Origin: Paracoccus sp. N5
GTDB taxonomy: Bacteria > Pseudomonadota > Alphaproteobacteria > Rhodobacterales > Rhodobacteraceae
Reading direction: 5' to 3'
Assembly (NCBI RefSeq): GCF_000371965.1
Contig: NZ_AQUO01000001.1
Span: 372,001-436,000 of the forward strand
Length of the DNA stretch: 64,000 nt
Below are positions 8,786 through 16,534 of the stretch, piece by piece. The notes beneath the pieces were generated by a model. It made no database searches, was not told the origin of the DNA, and saw nothing but the letters and a program-made list of their open reading frames with translations. Position 1 is the stretch's first letter. Each line of letters starts with the position of its first letter. A program made the translations under genes and the position numbers.

Positions 8786-9704
8786 GCCAACCCCGTGACC
8801 CAAAATTCTCAACCAATGAACGAGACCAAGGGTCGAAGTCGTTCAGATCGTTCTTCTTAGAGATATCCATCCACACGAGATCGTTGATCGACAGGCGCGT
8901 CTGGGCAGGTTCAAACCATTCAGGTGCAGTGATATCGATGTAGGCAAGTACCTCCGACCTATCAGCACCATGCAGAGAGACGCACCAGAGTCTATGGGAA
9001 AAGCTCTCAGCCATTCCTTGGTGGTCCTGGTGCCGGTCGATTGGCACGTTCAGATCGACCGCAGCAGCAGTTAATGCTGCATCGATCACCCCAAAGCCTA
9101 GCTGGTCAAAAAGTGAACCGTCTTCCTCCTTCACAAGTGATGCGAAGCAGATGGAGCGCTTCTGGCTGAAAGAGTCTCTGTTGTCTCGGTACCTACCTGT
9201 CCGGTAAGTCAGTACGAGGTTTCCCCGCCTTACTGCAGCAATCGACCACAAAAGTGCGAAGCCGTCCGGAACGTTCTTTGGCTCCACATACTGATACCAT
9301 CCGTTTGCCCGAATGCGGGAGAGCAGCGCTGATGGGTGAGACTCCCGCCCTATCGATTGATCGCAGAGGTAGGACTTTTCGATCGCGAGAGCCGGTCCGC
9401 GAAGAAGATCCCTTGTCCTACGACGAGCGATCATCTCGCGACGATATTTTCCCGGAATCGTCGCGTCAGTCATGAAGGACCTTAGGAAAAATTTCCCAGG
9501 CTCGGTGCGGTAGAACAGGCTCTGCTCACGATGGTGAAGAATATCCGTACTCAAGCGAGCTTGGAGGGTTTTGTGCTGGGTTTTCCCGTGCAGATGATAG
9601 GGTACCAGACCGCGCTGGAAAGCCAGGCGCAGGATAGACTTCGCTGTGAGTGGCATGCGAGCCTCTAGCAGAACTTGCTGCGCAACATCAAGGTAACTGC
9701 TCAC
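8751..9704 (-). CDS. HARE-HTH domain protein with degenerate Nudix-like C-terminal region
   Basis: The N-terminal 75 residues match the HARE-HTH winged helix seen in restriction enzymes, RNA polymerase delta subunit and ASXL proteins: YLDVAQQVLLEARMPLTAKS, a middle helix, then the RLSTDILHH and FYRTEPGKFFLRSF elements. The remainder looks like a Nudix fold by layout: a beta strand LVLTYRTGRY, a region where the Nudix box should be (LFDQLGFGVIDAALTAAAVDL) and a WMDISKK/DFDPWSRSL ending. The catalytic glutamates are not evident, so it may bind rather than hydrolyse a nucleotide. I start it at a GTG at 9704 with a GAGGTGG site 5 nt upstream; a GTG at 9713 is the alternative. It overlaps the downstream HEAT-like gene. 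Confidence 0.62.
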   Translation of the reverse strand: MSSYLDVAQQVLLEARMPLTAKSILRLAFQRGLVPYHLHGKTQHKTLQARLSTDILHHREQSLFYRTEPGKFFLRSFMTDATIPGKYRREMIARRRTRDLLRGPALAIEKSYLCDQSIGRESHPSALLSRIRANGWYQYVEPKNVPDGFALLWSIAAVRRGNLVLTYRTGRYRDNRDSFSQKRSICFASLVKEEDGSLFDQLGFGVIDAALTAAAVDLNVPIDRHQDHQGMAESFSHRLWCVSLHGADRSEVLAYIDITAPEWFEPAQTRLSINDLVWMDISKKNDLNDFDPWSRSLVENFGSRGWHDAEARSQIHS

Positions 9705-10083
9705 TGTGACCACCTCGCAACTGGTCGAAACAGTGTAACGACCTTCTAGTCGAGCGCAATTGCTCTATAACGCGTTGAAAGCGCGAATTTCGCTCAGGCT
9801 GCGGCGCATCGGTTCGGCCGAATCGGACCATCGAAGCTCATTTTACGATTCTCTGTAGCCCGAGCTCAAAGGCGTTGTCCCGGGCCCGACGGGTGACCCT
9901 TCCTACTGCTGCCAGAAGTTCGGCAGCACCTCCACCAGGATCTGAGGCCGCAGCGTTCGCCAAGCGCGGGATTGCCGAGACTTCACTGCAGCACCGATCG
10001 AAAGTCGGCTTCAGGGCATGCGGCCACGCAGCATTTGCCGGGGCCGACCGGCAGCAAAGGGCCGACTTTGCCACCTTTGCCTC
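9705..10083. other. non-coding stretch between the HARE-HTH operon and the toxin gene
   Basis: About 380 bp with no supportable gene. A minus-strand open frame at 9838-10074 has low-complexity Ala-rich content, no ribosome-binding site and no recognisable motif. The segment around 9960-10050 looks like a dispersed non-coding sequence common in this bacterial group, but I cannot confirm that by eye. The promoter of the HARE-HTH operon should lie in 9710-9830. Confidence 0.35.
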
Positions 10084-10358
10084 TCACGGCCACATCTGCG
10101 CCGCATGCAAGACCCGCAGTATCACCAGCGCTCCCCCGACCTCAGCATAGACCACAAGATAGTTCGGCCGGACGACCATCTCGCGCGTTCCCGCGACCCG
10201 GCCCGGCCGATATGCCCTCGGCCGGTCAGGCAGATTACCAACCTTCGCCTCGATCTCGTCCAGCAGCGTAAGTGCAGCCGTTGGATTATCATCGGCAATG
10301 TACTCGAAAATCGAACGCAGGTCGTCACGTGCGGCTTGTCGCCATCCACCTCAGGCAC
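10084..10358 (-). pseudogene. ParE/RelE-type toxin gene with a one-base deletion near its start
   Basis: In one minus frame this region encodes an almost complete ParE-like toxin: WRQAARDDLRSIFEYIAD, PGRVAGTREMVVRPNY, LVVYAEV and the family ending LRVLHAAQMWP. That frame has no start codon. The expected start, a GTG at 10358 overlapping the antitoxin stop, opens a different frame (PEVDGD...). The span from that GTG to the stop is 275 nt, one short of 92 codons. Restoring one base at about the fifth codon joins PEV to RWRQAARDD, as in intact relatives. The toxin is therefore probably inactive unless frameshifting or a sequencing error is involved. Confidence 0.75.
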
Positions 10359-10644
10359 GGCGCTTCCGCTCGATCAGTTCGCGCATTTCCGCCATGACAT
10401 CGGCATGAGGGATCGTCGGCTGGTCATCCTCAAGCGCTTCGCGCACCTTGGCACGAAACCACGCGTCATAGGCATCTGGATCGGCTGTCAAACCGGCCGG
10501 CAACCCGCCCTCCCGCGCGACGCGGGTCAGCAAGATGCGAACCGCATCCGACAGGGTCAGGCCGACGCCAGCCAGCGCCTCAGCAGCTTGGGCCTTGAGT
10601 TGGTCGTCCACGCGAACGTGCAGCATCGAAGTTTGTGCGGGCAT
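10351..10644 (-). CDS. RelB/DinJ-family antitoxin
   Basis: A 97-residue protein with a ribbon-helix-helix N-terminus (SMLHVRVDDQLKAQAAEALA, then GLTLSDAVRILLTRVAREGGLP), typical of RelB/DinJ. The acidic, charged C-terminus (DAWFRAKVREALEDDQP onwards) would embrace a ParE/RelE toxin. It sits directly upstream of the frameshifted toxin gene, with an 8-bp overlap to the expected toxin start. As the toxin is broken, this may now be an orphan antitoxin that still represses its own promoter. Confidence 0.85.
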   Translation of the reverse strand: MPAQTSMLHVRVDDQLKAQAAEALAGVGLTLSDAVRILLTRVAREGGLPAGLTADPDAYDAWFRAKVREALEDDQPTIPHADVMAEMRELIERKRRA

Positions 10645-10698
10645 GTCGGCCTCCCTGTGCTCTCAGCATTGTATCTCAAATGAGATCCAGCAGCAAGG

Positions 10699-10874
10699 CG
10701 CGGTCACCATCCGGTCACTAGCCCCGGATTCGACCAGATTGCACGATCCTCGACGCCTTTTGCGCGCCGCCAGGAGGCCCGCTTCCTCGACGCCTCGGAT
10801 CCTGCACTTTCGCGCAGTCTCGTGTCATCTGCTACAATGGGGTGACGAAGCAATTTCTGGCTTCACATCGAAGA
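10699..10874 (+). repeat. direct repeat copy A bounding the VgrG module
   Basis: This 176-bp non-coding segment is repeated, in the same orientation and with scattered changes, at 15849-16030. The best block is 31 bp identical (10804-10834 against 15959-15989). It is followed by ACAATGGGGTGAC here and GCAATGGGGTGAC there, and both end in TGGCTTCACATCGAAGA. Its two GGTCACC/GGTCACT copies near the left edge are also shared. Confidence 0.88.
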
Positions 10875-10930
10875 GGCGCAGGTCGACAGAGGGAGTCCGC
10901 CCCAAGCTGGATTGGTTCAGCCGCCGATGA

Positions 10931-11065
10931 TTACGGTGTGGATCCTTCATCTGCTGCGCCCCCGCAGGAGATCGCGTCTCCGGCGCGCCCGGCAGGCGCA
11001 CCGTTGATGAAGACCGGGCCGCCGGCAAGATTGCGCAGCGCGCCGTCCGGGTCGATCCAGGTCAC
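10931..11065 (-). pseudogene. PAAR-like protein fragment
   Basis: A short minus-strand frame of 44 codons (GTG at 11065 to TAA) encodes a segment with the look of the second half of a PAAR repeat protein: LRNLAGGPVFINGAPAGRAG followed by DAISCGGAADEG. PAAR proteins cap the VgrG spike and are about 90 residues or more, so this is half-size. The N-terminal half is either missing or replaced by the end of the preceding gene. It is the last item of the VgrG-effector series on this strand, 30 bp from the 3' end of that gene. Whether it is translated is uncertain. Confidence 0.5.
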
Positions 11066-11096
11066 GAACGGGCAAGGAAATCGGCCGCACGCGCGA

Positions 11097-12296
11097 TCAG
11101 AGGGCCCGCCGCGTATTCAGAAACCCGGTCACGGCCGCATTGATCTGGTTTTCGAACCATGTCGCGTGCAGATGGGGTGCGACCGTATCCAGCGTCAGCG
11201 GCGCCTGCGTCATCATCACCGAAGAAACCAGCCGCCCGTCGCGTGTCAGCACCTGCGTGACCTGGGCGATTCCGACCAAGCCGCTTTTCTCGAAATCCAG
11301 CCGGAAAACCTGCGTCTGGTCAAAGGCCGCGCGATCCGTGCGCCCCAGCGTGAAGGCGGCAGTAGGCTTGCGGGTTACGTTCTGCCCCGGTAGCAGGTTG
11401 GTCACAAAGAATTCCAGCACGCTGTCCGCTTGCTGCGTCATGATCCCGGCCGGCGGGGTGGCCATATTGTCGGGCAGCGGTTCAACGCGCTGGACGGCGA
11501 TCATGGCGCCGCTGTTGCGCAGCGCGTCGGCCTCATCGACCCAGAACTTGAACTGGCCCTTGTCGCGGGGTGGCTCAGCAAAGCCGGGATCGCGCCACCA
11601 TTCCGGGCGCAGAGTGGAAATGGTGCCTTCCTCGAGTTCCAGCACATCGGGGCGTAGCGACTCGGCGATGGGGTCCGCCGCCGGTTCACCAAAGCCCATC
11701 CCGCCGACCATCCCGGCAATCAAGGACTGGTATTCCCCGGCATGGTCGGTGCGGTAGCGCGCGCGCTGGATCAGCAGCCATTCTCCCCGCCGCCAGACCG
11801 AAATGCGCGTCAGCGACGGCAGGCCAAACCAGTCGCCCCCGGTCAGCACCTCGCCGAACAGCGGATCATGCGCGGCCGTGCCGTGCTTGTCTGGCCCCCA
11901 TTCGCGGGCAAGGATCTGCGCATATTGCGCGGCAAGCCCGACGCGGTCGGGGACGATGCGGGCGGCGAAAAGCTCGATCTCGCAGCGGTCGCGGTTCAGC
12001 GGGTCATAGCAGATCTGGCGTCGGGTCAGCTCCTCGAATATCTCCGCAGGCGCGAAGCTGTCGGTGACGGTAGCATCGGGCGTGACCATCCAGCCGTCGG
12101 GCAACGGCATCGAGCAGTCCAGCGGCGCACCAATTTTCAACGCCAGCGGCGCGTCGGTGCCCTTCTCCAGCGCCAGACCGGATTGCGACTGCCCCTTGGC
12201 GCCACCTGCCATGATTGTTGCTCCCATCGTTGCCATGAATTTCCTGCGGTTCAGAATGAAGCCGACATGTCGCATCACTTCCATAGACTGTTCCAT
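11097..12296 (-). CDS. exported protein of the VgrG module, candidate immunity or accessory protein
   Basis: A 399-residue protein with a twin-arginine-like signal (NRRKFMATMGATIMAGGAKG, after a 15-residue leader), so it should reach the periplasm. I recognise no enzyme domain; the rest is a mix of strands and helices with a tryptophan-rich middle (LRPEWWRDPGF). It begins at an ATG that overlaps the 3' end of the candidate effector gene by 22 bp, so the two are co-translated. In type VI secretion modules the gene after the effector is often a periplasmic immunity protein or a chaperone. That is the basis of the call, and it is inference. Confidence 0.5.
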   Translation of the reverse strand: MEQSMEVMRHVGFILNRRKFMATMGATIMAGGAKGQSQSGLALEKGTDAPLALKIGAPLDCSMPLPDGWMVTPDATVTDSFAPAEIFEELTRRQICYDPLNRDRCEIELFAARIVPDRVGLAAQYAQILAREWGPDKHGTAAHDPLFGEVLTGGDWFGLPSLTRISVWRRGEWLLIQRARYRTDHAGEYQSLIAGMVGGMGFGEPAADPIAESLRPDVLELEEGTISTLRPEWWRDPGFAEPPRDKGQFKFWVDEADALRNSGAMIAVQRVEPLPDNMATPPAGIMTQQADSVLEFFVTNLLPGQNVTRKPTAAFTLGRTDRAAFDQTQVFRLDFEKSGLVGIAQVTQVLTRDGRLVSSVMMTQAPLTLDTVAPHLHATWFENQINAAVTGFLNTRRAL

Positions 12297-13660
12297 CCCT
12301 GCTTGATGCTGCTCCAGCCCGATGCCGCCTTTCCACCGATCCAGTGCCCCCCGCGCGATGCCGCATCGCCTACTGCGATCCCCGCCGTTTTCATGCTACC
12401 CCAGACCTTGTCCAGCCCCTTCAACTCGGCCCCGACGGTCACACCTGCGCCGATGCCCAAGCCCACCTTGGCCTTGGCCTTAGCGCCGACGCGCGATGCC
12501 GACGCCGTCCCTTCGGCCTCGGCCTCGGCCTGTACGCCGAGGCTGAGCGAACCGCCCAGCGTGAACTTGATGCCCCAATCATGCTCATCGCCCAAGGTTG
12601 CCACGTCGTCCCTGGTGACGAAGTTCCAGGCCGAGATGGCCGAGTTGCCGACGCGTTTGGGGGTAATCTCGATCACGCCCTCGCCTTCGATCTGCCCCAG
12701 CAGCGCCTCGGCCTTAAGGGTGCCTTTCAGTGTCGCTTCCTCGGGGCTGAGAACCACTTCTCCTGATGCTTTCGCTTCGGCCGAGGCAACCTCGCCCCCG
12801 ACCTTGCCATACACCAGCACATCATCGGCCGATTTCACCTCGCCCTTGGCGAAATGGCCGCCGATGATCGCCTCGACCGCGGCGGTGGCGGCCTTTGTGC
12901 TCAACTCGGCGCTGGCCTTGCCCACCATCTCGCCGCCAAGGACCGAGCCGCTGCCCGAGAAGACGTCGCTTTCGTCGCCGAACTTGCCGTCGGCGACCGC
13001 ACCCTCGGCCTTGGCCTCGGCTTCGGCCTTGGCGATCGTCAGCGCGTCGATGGTGGGGAACTTATTGCGGAAATCCTCATTCGGGGCGATGGCGAGCTGA
13101 TCCATGCGCTGCGCCCGGATCACATCGGATTGCACCAGCAAGGCGTCGTCCCGGCTGGCGCTGCGGGTCACGCCGTCGATGCCCTCGTGCTTGATGCTCT
13201 GACGGCTTTCAAACAGATCACCGGCAGAACCCAGATCGGTGTGCGAGGACGAGCTTTCCCAAGTTGTGTGATCGCTCCAGTGGTTGGCCGAGGTCTTGGC
13301 GCCCGGCCTCTCGACCTTGCCGGAGGTTTCCCAGAAGCCCTTTTGCTGTTCCTCCACGGCGTCATCCGACGGCTTCTCGGCCGGCGGGATCAGGATGTTC
13401 GCAGGACGCTGGCTGGCATAGTCCATCAGCGACGGAATAACCGATTGCGAACCGATTGCATTGGCCGGGACACAGCTCGGATCGCCGAGCACCAGCGCCG
13501 ATCCCGGAGGCATCGGTTCGAAACGGATACAGCGGCGGCATTGCTGCAGTTTGGTATCCGAAATCACCATTCGGGTTGCCAGGCTGTCCTGTCGCTGAAA
13601 GGGCGGATAGGCCAGCAACCACGCCGGGGGCTGTTGGGGTGCCTTGTCTTCCTCGGCCAT
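12275..13660 (-). CDS. candidate type VI secretion effector, glycine/alanine-rich
   Basis: I do not recognise a family for this protein of about 461 residues. The N-terminal 130 residues contain a CxxC (QQCRRCIRF) and Pro-rich segments that could dock on VgrG. Residues from about 200 on are long Ala/Gly/Glu-rich helices (AKAEAEAKAEGAVADGKFG). The C-terminus is glycine-zipper-like and amphipathic (VGLGIGAGVTVGAELKG, then GWSSIKQGWNSLWK), reminiscent of membrane-inserting toxins. I use the ATG at 13660 rather than a TTG at 13678. It starts 15 bp after the vgrG stop, with an AGGGG ribosome-binding site. Effector status rests on its place behind vgrG; pore formation is a guess. Confidence 0.5.
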   Translation of the reverse strand: MAEEDKAPQQPPAWLLAYPPFQRQDSLATRMVISDTKLQQCRRCIRFEPMPPGSALVLGDPSCVPANAIGSQSVIPSLMDYASQRPANILIPPAEKPSDDAVEEQQKGFWETSGKVERPGAKTSANHWSDHTTWESSSSHTDLGSAGDLFESRQSIKHEGIDGVTRSASRDDALLVQSDVIRAQRMDQLAIAPNEDFRNKFPTIDALTIAKAEAEAKAEGAVADGKFGDESDVFSGSGSVLGGEMVGKASAELSTKAATAAVEAIIGGHFAKGEVKSADDVLVYGKVGGEVASAEAKASGEVVLSPEEATLKGTLKAEALLGQIEGEGVIEITPKRVGNSAISAWNFVTRDDVATLGDEHDWGIKFTLGGSLSLGVQAEAEAEGTASASRVGAKAKAKVGLGIGAGVTVGAELKGLDKVWGSMKTAGIAVGDAASRGGHWIGGKAASGWSSIKQGWNSLWK

Positions 13661-13674
13661 CGCGATCAGCCCCC

Positions 13675-15741
13675 TCAATTATAGTCGATCTTGTCGGCCT
13701 TGAAGCGGATGCGTTTGCCGGTCAGGACGATGTCACCTTCCTTCGACATGGTCAGCGTGGAATTTTCGCCGACCTTGATCGTGAACTGGTCGCCCACCCG
13801 TATGTTGTGAACCGATCCTACATCGCTGTCATAGCGCTTGCGTACGATGACCGACATGGCATTTCCAACCGTGGTCTGATGCGTATGCCCCACTGCGACC
13901 GAACGCGCGATACCCACGATTTCGGAGGATGCACCGTTCACGATCTCGGAGCGGTTCTTTTCTACGAATAGCTGGAAATTTCCCTTGCCGAAGTTGAACG
14001 GGTCCGGGATTTTCATGCGCTTCATCGCAGTCGCGACACCGTCGAACAGCACCCTGGTCTTCTGGCGCACCATTTCGGACAGCGGGTTGTTGCCGACCGC
14101 AATGGACATGTTGCCCGCCACAAGCTCGTCGTGATCGCCCATCACCTGGATCGACTTGTCGTTGCCGACCTCTTCCGCCTGATCACGACCTACGCGCTTG
14201 GCGCGATCGTTCAACACCTCGACGCTCATGTCCTTCTGGGCATGCATGAAGATCTCTTCGGCACCCGCCTGATCTTCGAAGCGAAGCTCGTTGAAGCCGC
14301 GCCCGGTGCCCTTGCCGTCATGGGTGTTGGTTCGGAAGGTGGATCGCGTCTTGTGCTTGGCCAGTTCGTAAGGAACGCCATTCTTGCCGTTGAACACGTT
14401 CCCCGTGACGATCGGCTTGTCCGGGTCCCCTTCGAGGAACTCGACCACCACCTCCATGCCGATCCTGGGGATCACCATGCCGCCCCAGCCCGCCCCGGCC
14501 CAGTTCTGCGACACCCGGCAGCGCATCGAGAACGCCCCCGCCAGGTCCCAGTGGAACCGCACCAGGATGCGGCCATATTCGTCGCAGTCGATCTCGCCCT
14601 CGCCCACCACCATCGCCGTCTGGGGCCCGTGCACCACCGGCACCGCCGTGCGGCGCGGCGGCACCATCGGTGCGGTGTCGGACATCAGCGCATAGCTGCC
14701 GGTGAAGGCATAGCCGTCGCTGCCCTGGCCACCCGACCCATAGGCTTCGCTGACGAAATGATGCGAGGCCGAGAGGCACAGGTAGGTCTCGCCCGTCCCC
14801 GGCACCGGGTCGCCCGAGAGCGTCACCCGCTTGCCCGCCCGCAGCGAGGCGCAATCGCCCACCGCCCGGTTCCTGCGATCCGCGCCGCGCTCCTGCGAGG
14901 TGCGCAGCCCGGCGACGATCTTGCCCACGTCCTGCGCCGGGTAGTCGCCCGGCCAGTCGAAGCTTTCGATGGCGCCTTGCGCATGGGCGGCGTCGCCGAG
15001 CCGGTCGACCTCCATCGCCGCGTCGGGGGTCTTGAAATTGTAATCGGTGAGCCGCACCCGGCCAGTGGTCAGGTTGCGCTCGGGCGCCCAGTCCCAGAAA
15101 TGCTCGCCATCCGCCTGGTGGTGGCCGTCGTAGCTCTTGTAGGGCCGGGCGCCGATCGTCTCATGCGCCAGCACGTCGTCGGTCAGCACCAGCGTATGGC
15201 TGCCCATGGCGTGGCGGAAATGGAAGCTGATGCCGTGCCGCTCCATCTGCCGGCGGGCGAAATCCAGGTCGGATTCGCGATACTGCACGGTGTATTCGAG
15301 GGTCGGGTAGTCCTGCGAGAGCTGGAACTCGACCGCCGGATCGCCGAGCTGGGCGTAGTCGGCAAGCAGTTCGGACAGGATCTGGGTGACGGTCTTGTCG
15401 TGGAAGATCCGCTGGTTGCGGCGGCGGGAGGCGAGCCAGAACCAGGGCCGCAGGGTCAGGTCGTAGCGATGCCCGTTCTCGCCCACCCCGGCCCATCGCG
15501 CCTGGGTGACGATGCCGTCGAAGGGCTGGGTGCCATCGCGGGTCTCGATCTCGGCCGTGGCATGGGTGCCGATGAGGGCATCGAAATCGAGGTCGGAGCG
15601 CGTGGCCAGCGCCTCGACGCGATATTCGAACAGGTCGTTCAGGTGATCGGTGCCGTCGAAACGCAGGAGCGCCAGCGTGTCGGGGCCAAGCGCGGTCGTC
15701 AGCCGACCCAGACGCTCGGACTGGCGCAGGGGGGCGTTCAT
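13675..15741 (-). CDS. vgrG: VgrG, type VI secretion system spike protein
   Basis: A 688-residue VgrG of normal length. The N-terminal gp27-like region contains LNDLFEYRVEAL, FHDKTVTQILSELLADY and YRESDLDFARRQMERHGISF. The OB-fold/gp5-like region has GRILVRFHWD, CRVSQNWAGAGWGG and FLEGDPDKPIVTGNVFN. The C-terminus is a repetitive beta needle (VGHTHQTTVGNAMSV onwards). VgrG trimers tip the Hcp tube and carry effectors into other cells. No tss structural gene lies in this window, so this is an orphan vgrG that must rely on a type VI system elsewhere. It heads the vgrG-effector-accessory-PAAR series. Confidence 0.93.
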   Translation of the reverse strand: MNAPLRQSERLGRLTTALGPDTLALLRFDGTDHLNDLFEYRVEALATRSDLDFDALIGTHATAEIETRDGTQPFDGIVTQARWAGVGENGHRYDLTLRPWFWLASRRRNQRIFHDKTVTQILSELLADYAQLGDPAVEFQLSQDYPTLEYTVQYRESDLDFARRQMERHGISFHFRHAMGSHTLVLTDDVLAHETIGARPYKSYDGHHQADGEHFWDWAPERNLTTGRVRLTDYNFKTPDAAMEVDRLGDAAHAQGAIESFDWPGDYPAQDVGKIVAGLRTSQERGADRRNRAVGDCASLRAGKRVTLSGDPVPGTGETYLCLSASHHFVSEAYGSGGQGSDGYAFTGSYALMSDTAPMVPPRRTAVPVVHGPQTAMVVGEGEIDCDEYGRILVRFHWDLAGAFSMRCRVSQNWAGAGWGGMVIPRIGMEVVVEFLEGDPDKPIVTGNVFNGKNGVPYELAKHKTRSTFRTNTHDGKGTGRGFNELRFEDQAGAEEIFMHAQKDMSVEVLNDRAKRVGRDQAEEVGNDKSIQVMGDHDELVAGNMSIAVGNNPLSEMVRQKTRVLFDGVATAMKRMKIPDPFNFGKGNFQLFVEKNRSEIVNGASSEIVGIARSVAVGHTHQTTVGNAMSVIVRKRYDSDVGSVHNIRVGDQFTIKVGENSTLTMSKEGDIVLTGKRIRFKADKIDYN

Positions 15742-15848
15742 GAAAAGGCCTCCGCGAGGGGAAATGGGTCATATAAAACTGCGGCGGAGTGTGCATGACC
15801 GGAACGGTGATGCCAAGCTGCAAAATTACCGAGCCAGCAAGCGGGGGT

Positions 15849-16030
15849 GCGCGGTCACCATGCGGTCACCAGCGCCGGATTCGACCAGACTGCACGATCC
15901 ACGACTGACCTGCACATTCGCATCGCCCAGAGGCCCGCTTCCCCGACACCTCGAGTCTTGCACTTTCGCGCAGTCTCGTGTCATCTGCTGCAATGGGGTG
16001 ACAGACCAATTGCTGGCTTCACATCGAAGA
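15849..16030 (+). repeat. direct repeat copy B bounding the VgrG module
   Basis: The second copy of the repeat at 10699-10874, same orientation, about 182 bp. It is directly followed by the 3' end of a tRNA gene at 16035-16062, which copy A lacks. The two copies enclose exactly the VgrG-effector-accessory-PAAR series, which suggests duplication by integration or recombination between repeats. Confidence 0.88.
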
Positions 16031-16034
16031 TGTC

Positions 16035-16062
16035 AGCGGTTCAAATCCGTTATCGCTCACCA
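16035..16062 (+). other. 3' fragment of a tRNA gene, likely attachment-site remnant
   Basis: AGCGGTTCAAATCCG with the following bases forms a T-arm with a five-pair stem (one G-T) and a TTCAAAT loop. It is followed by a seven-base acceptor strand, a discriminator A and CCA. No matching 5' part of a tRNA lies upstream. Isolated tRNA 3' ends are the usual scars of tyrosine-recombinase integration. Confidence 0.65.
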
Positions 16063-16324
16063 CTATTCCGAAGGCGCTAAGGCAGGTTTGACAACCGCTT
16101 GGCGCCTTTTCATCCTCCTCCCGACATCTTGCCACCATTTCCGCGGTCACCGGAATTTGGACGACGATGTCTCCGGATACGGCGCGAACCCACCCGGATA
16201 GGAGCGTGACACGAATTCCCTCACGGCGTGACAGCAGGATTTGCAGCAGGCAAGTTTTACGAAATACCTCCCCTGAATGCCCCGGTCACGCCGGCATAAT
16301 CGCTCGGGTGGCGGATCGCCTGTG
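16063..16324. other. no gene seen
   Basis: About 260 bp between the tRNA fragment and the IS3 remnant. The composition suggests further IS debris, but I could not assign it. Confidence 0.3.
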
Positions 16325-16530
16325 ATGAGCCGTGCGGGCGTCGTCTGGCACAATTCGGCAATAGAGAGCTTTTTCTCAACGCCGAAGACCGAACGGACAG
16401 CCAGCAAGGTCTAACCCGCAATGAAGCACGTGCTGAGGACTTCGATTACATCGAGCGCCTCTACTATCCGCGTCGGCGGCACTCGAAACTGGGCTACATC
16501 CGTCCCATGGGGTTCGAAACCCGCGCTATG
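16325..16530 (+). pseudogene. IS3-family OrfB C-terminal remnant
   Basis: The frame from 16325 reads MSRAGVVWHNSAIESFFSTP and KTERTASKV, the typical OrfB block. After a frameshift near 16409 it continues as RNEARAEDFDYIERLYYP and RRRHSKLGYIRPMGFE, the conserved IS3 C-terminus. The remnant is then cut at 16531 by an IS5-family element; its last codons resume after 17383 and end at a TAA near 17392. It is a dead fragment. Confidence 0.85.
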
Positions 16531-16534
16531 CTAG

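Noticed and set aside
9838..10074. Minus-strand open frame of 78 codons
   Set aside because: No ribosome-binding site or domain; looks like non-coding repeat sequence.
16035..16062. Functional tRNA gene
   Set aside because: Only the T-arm and acceptor 3' strand are present; the D-arm and anticodon arm are missing upstream.
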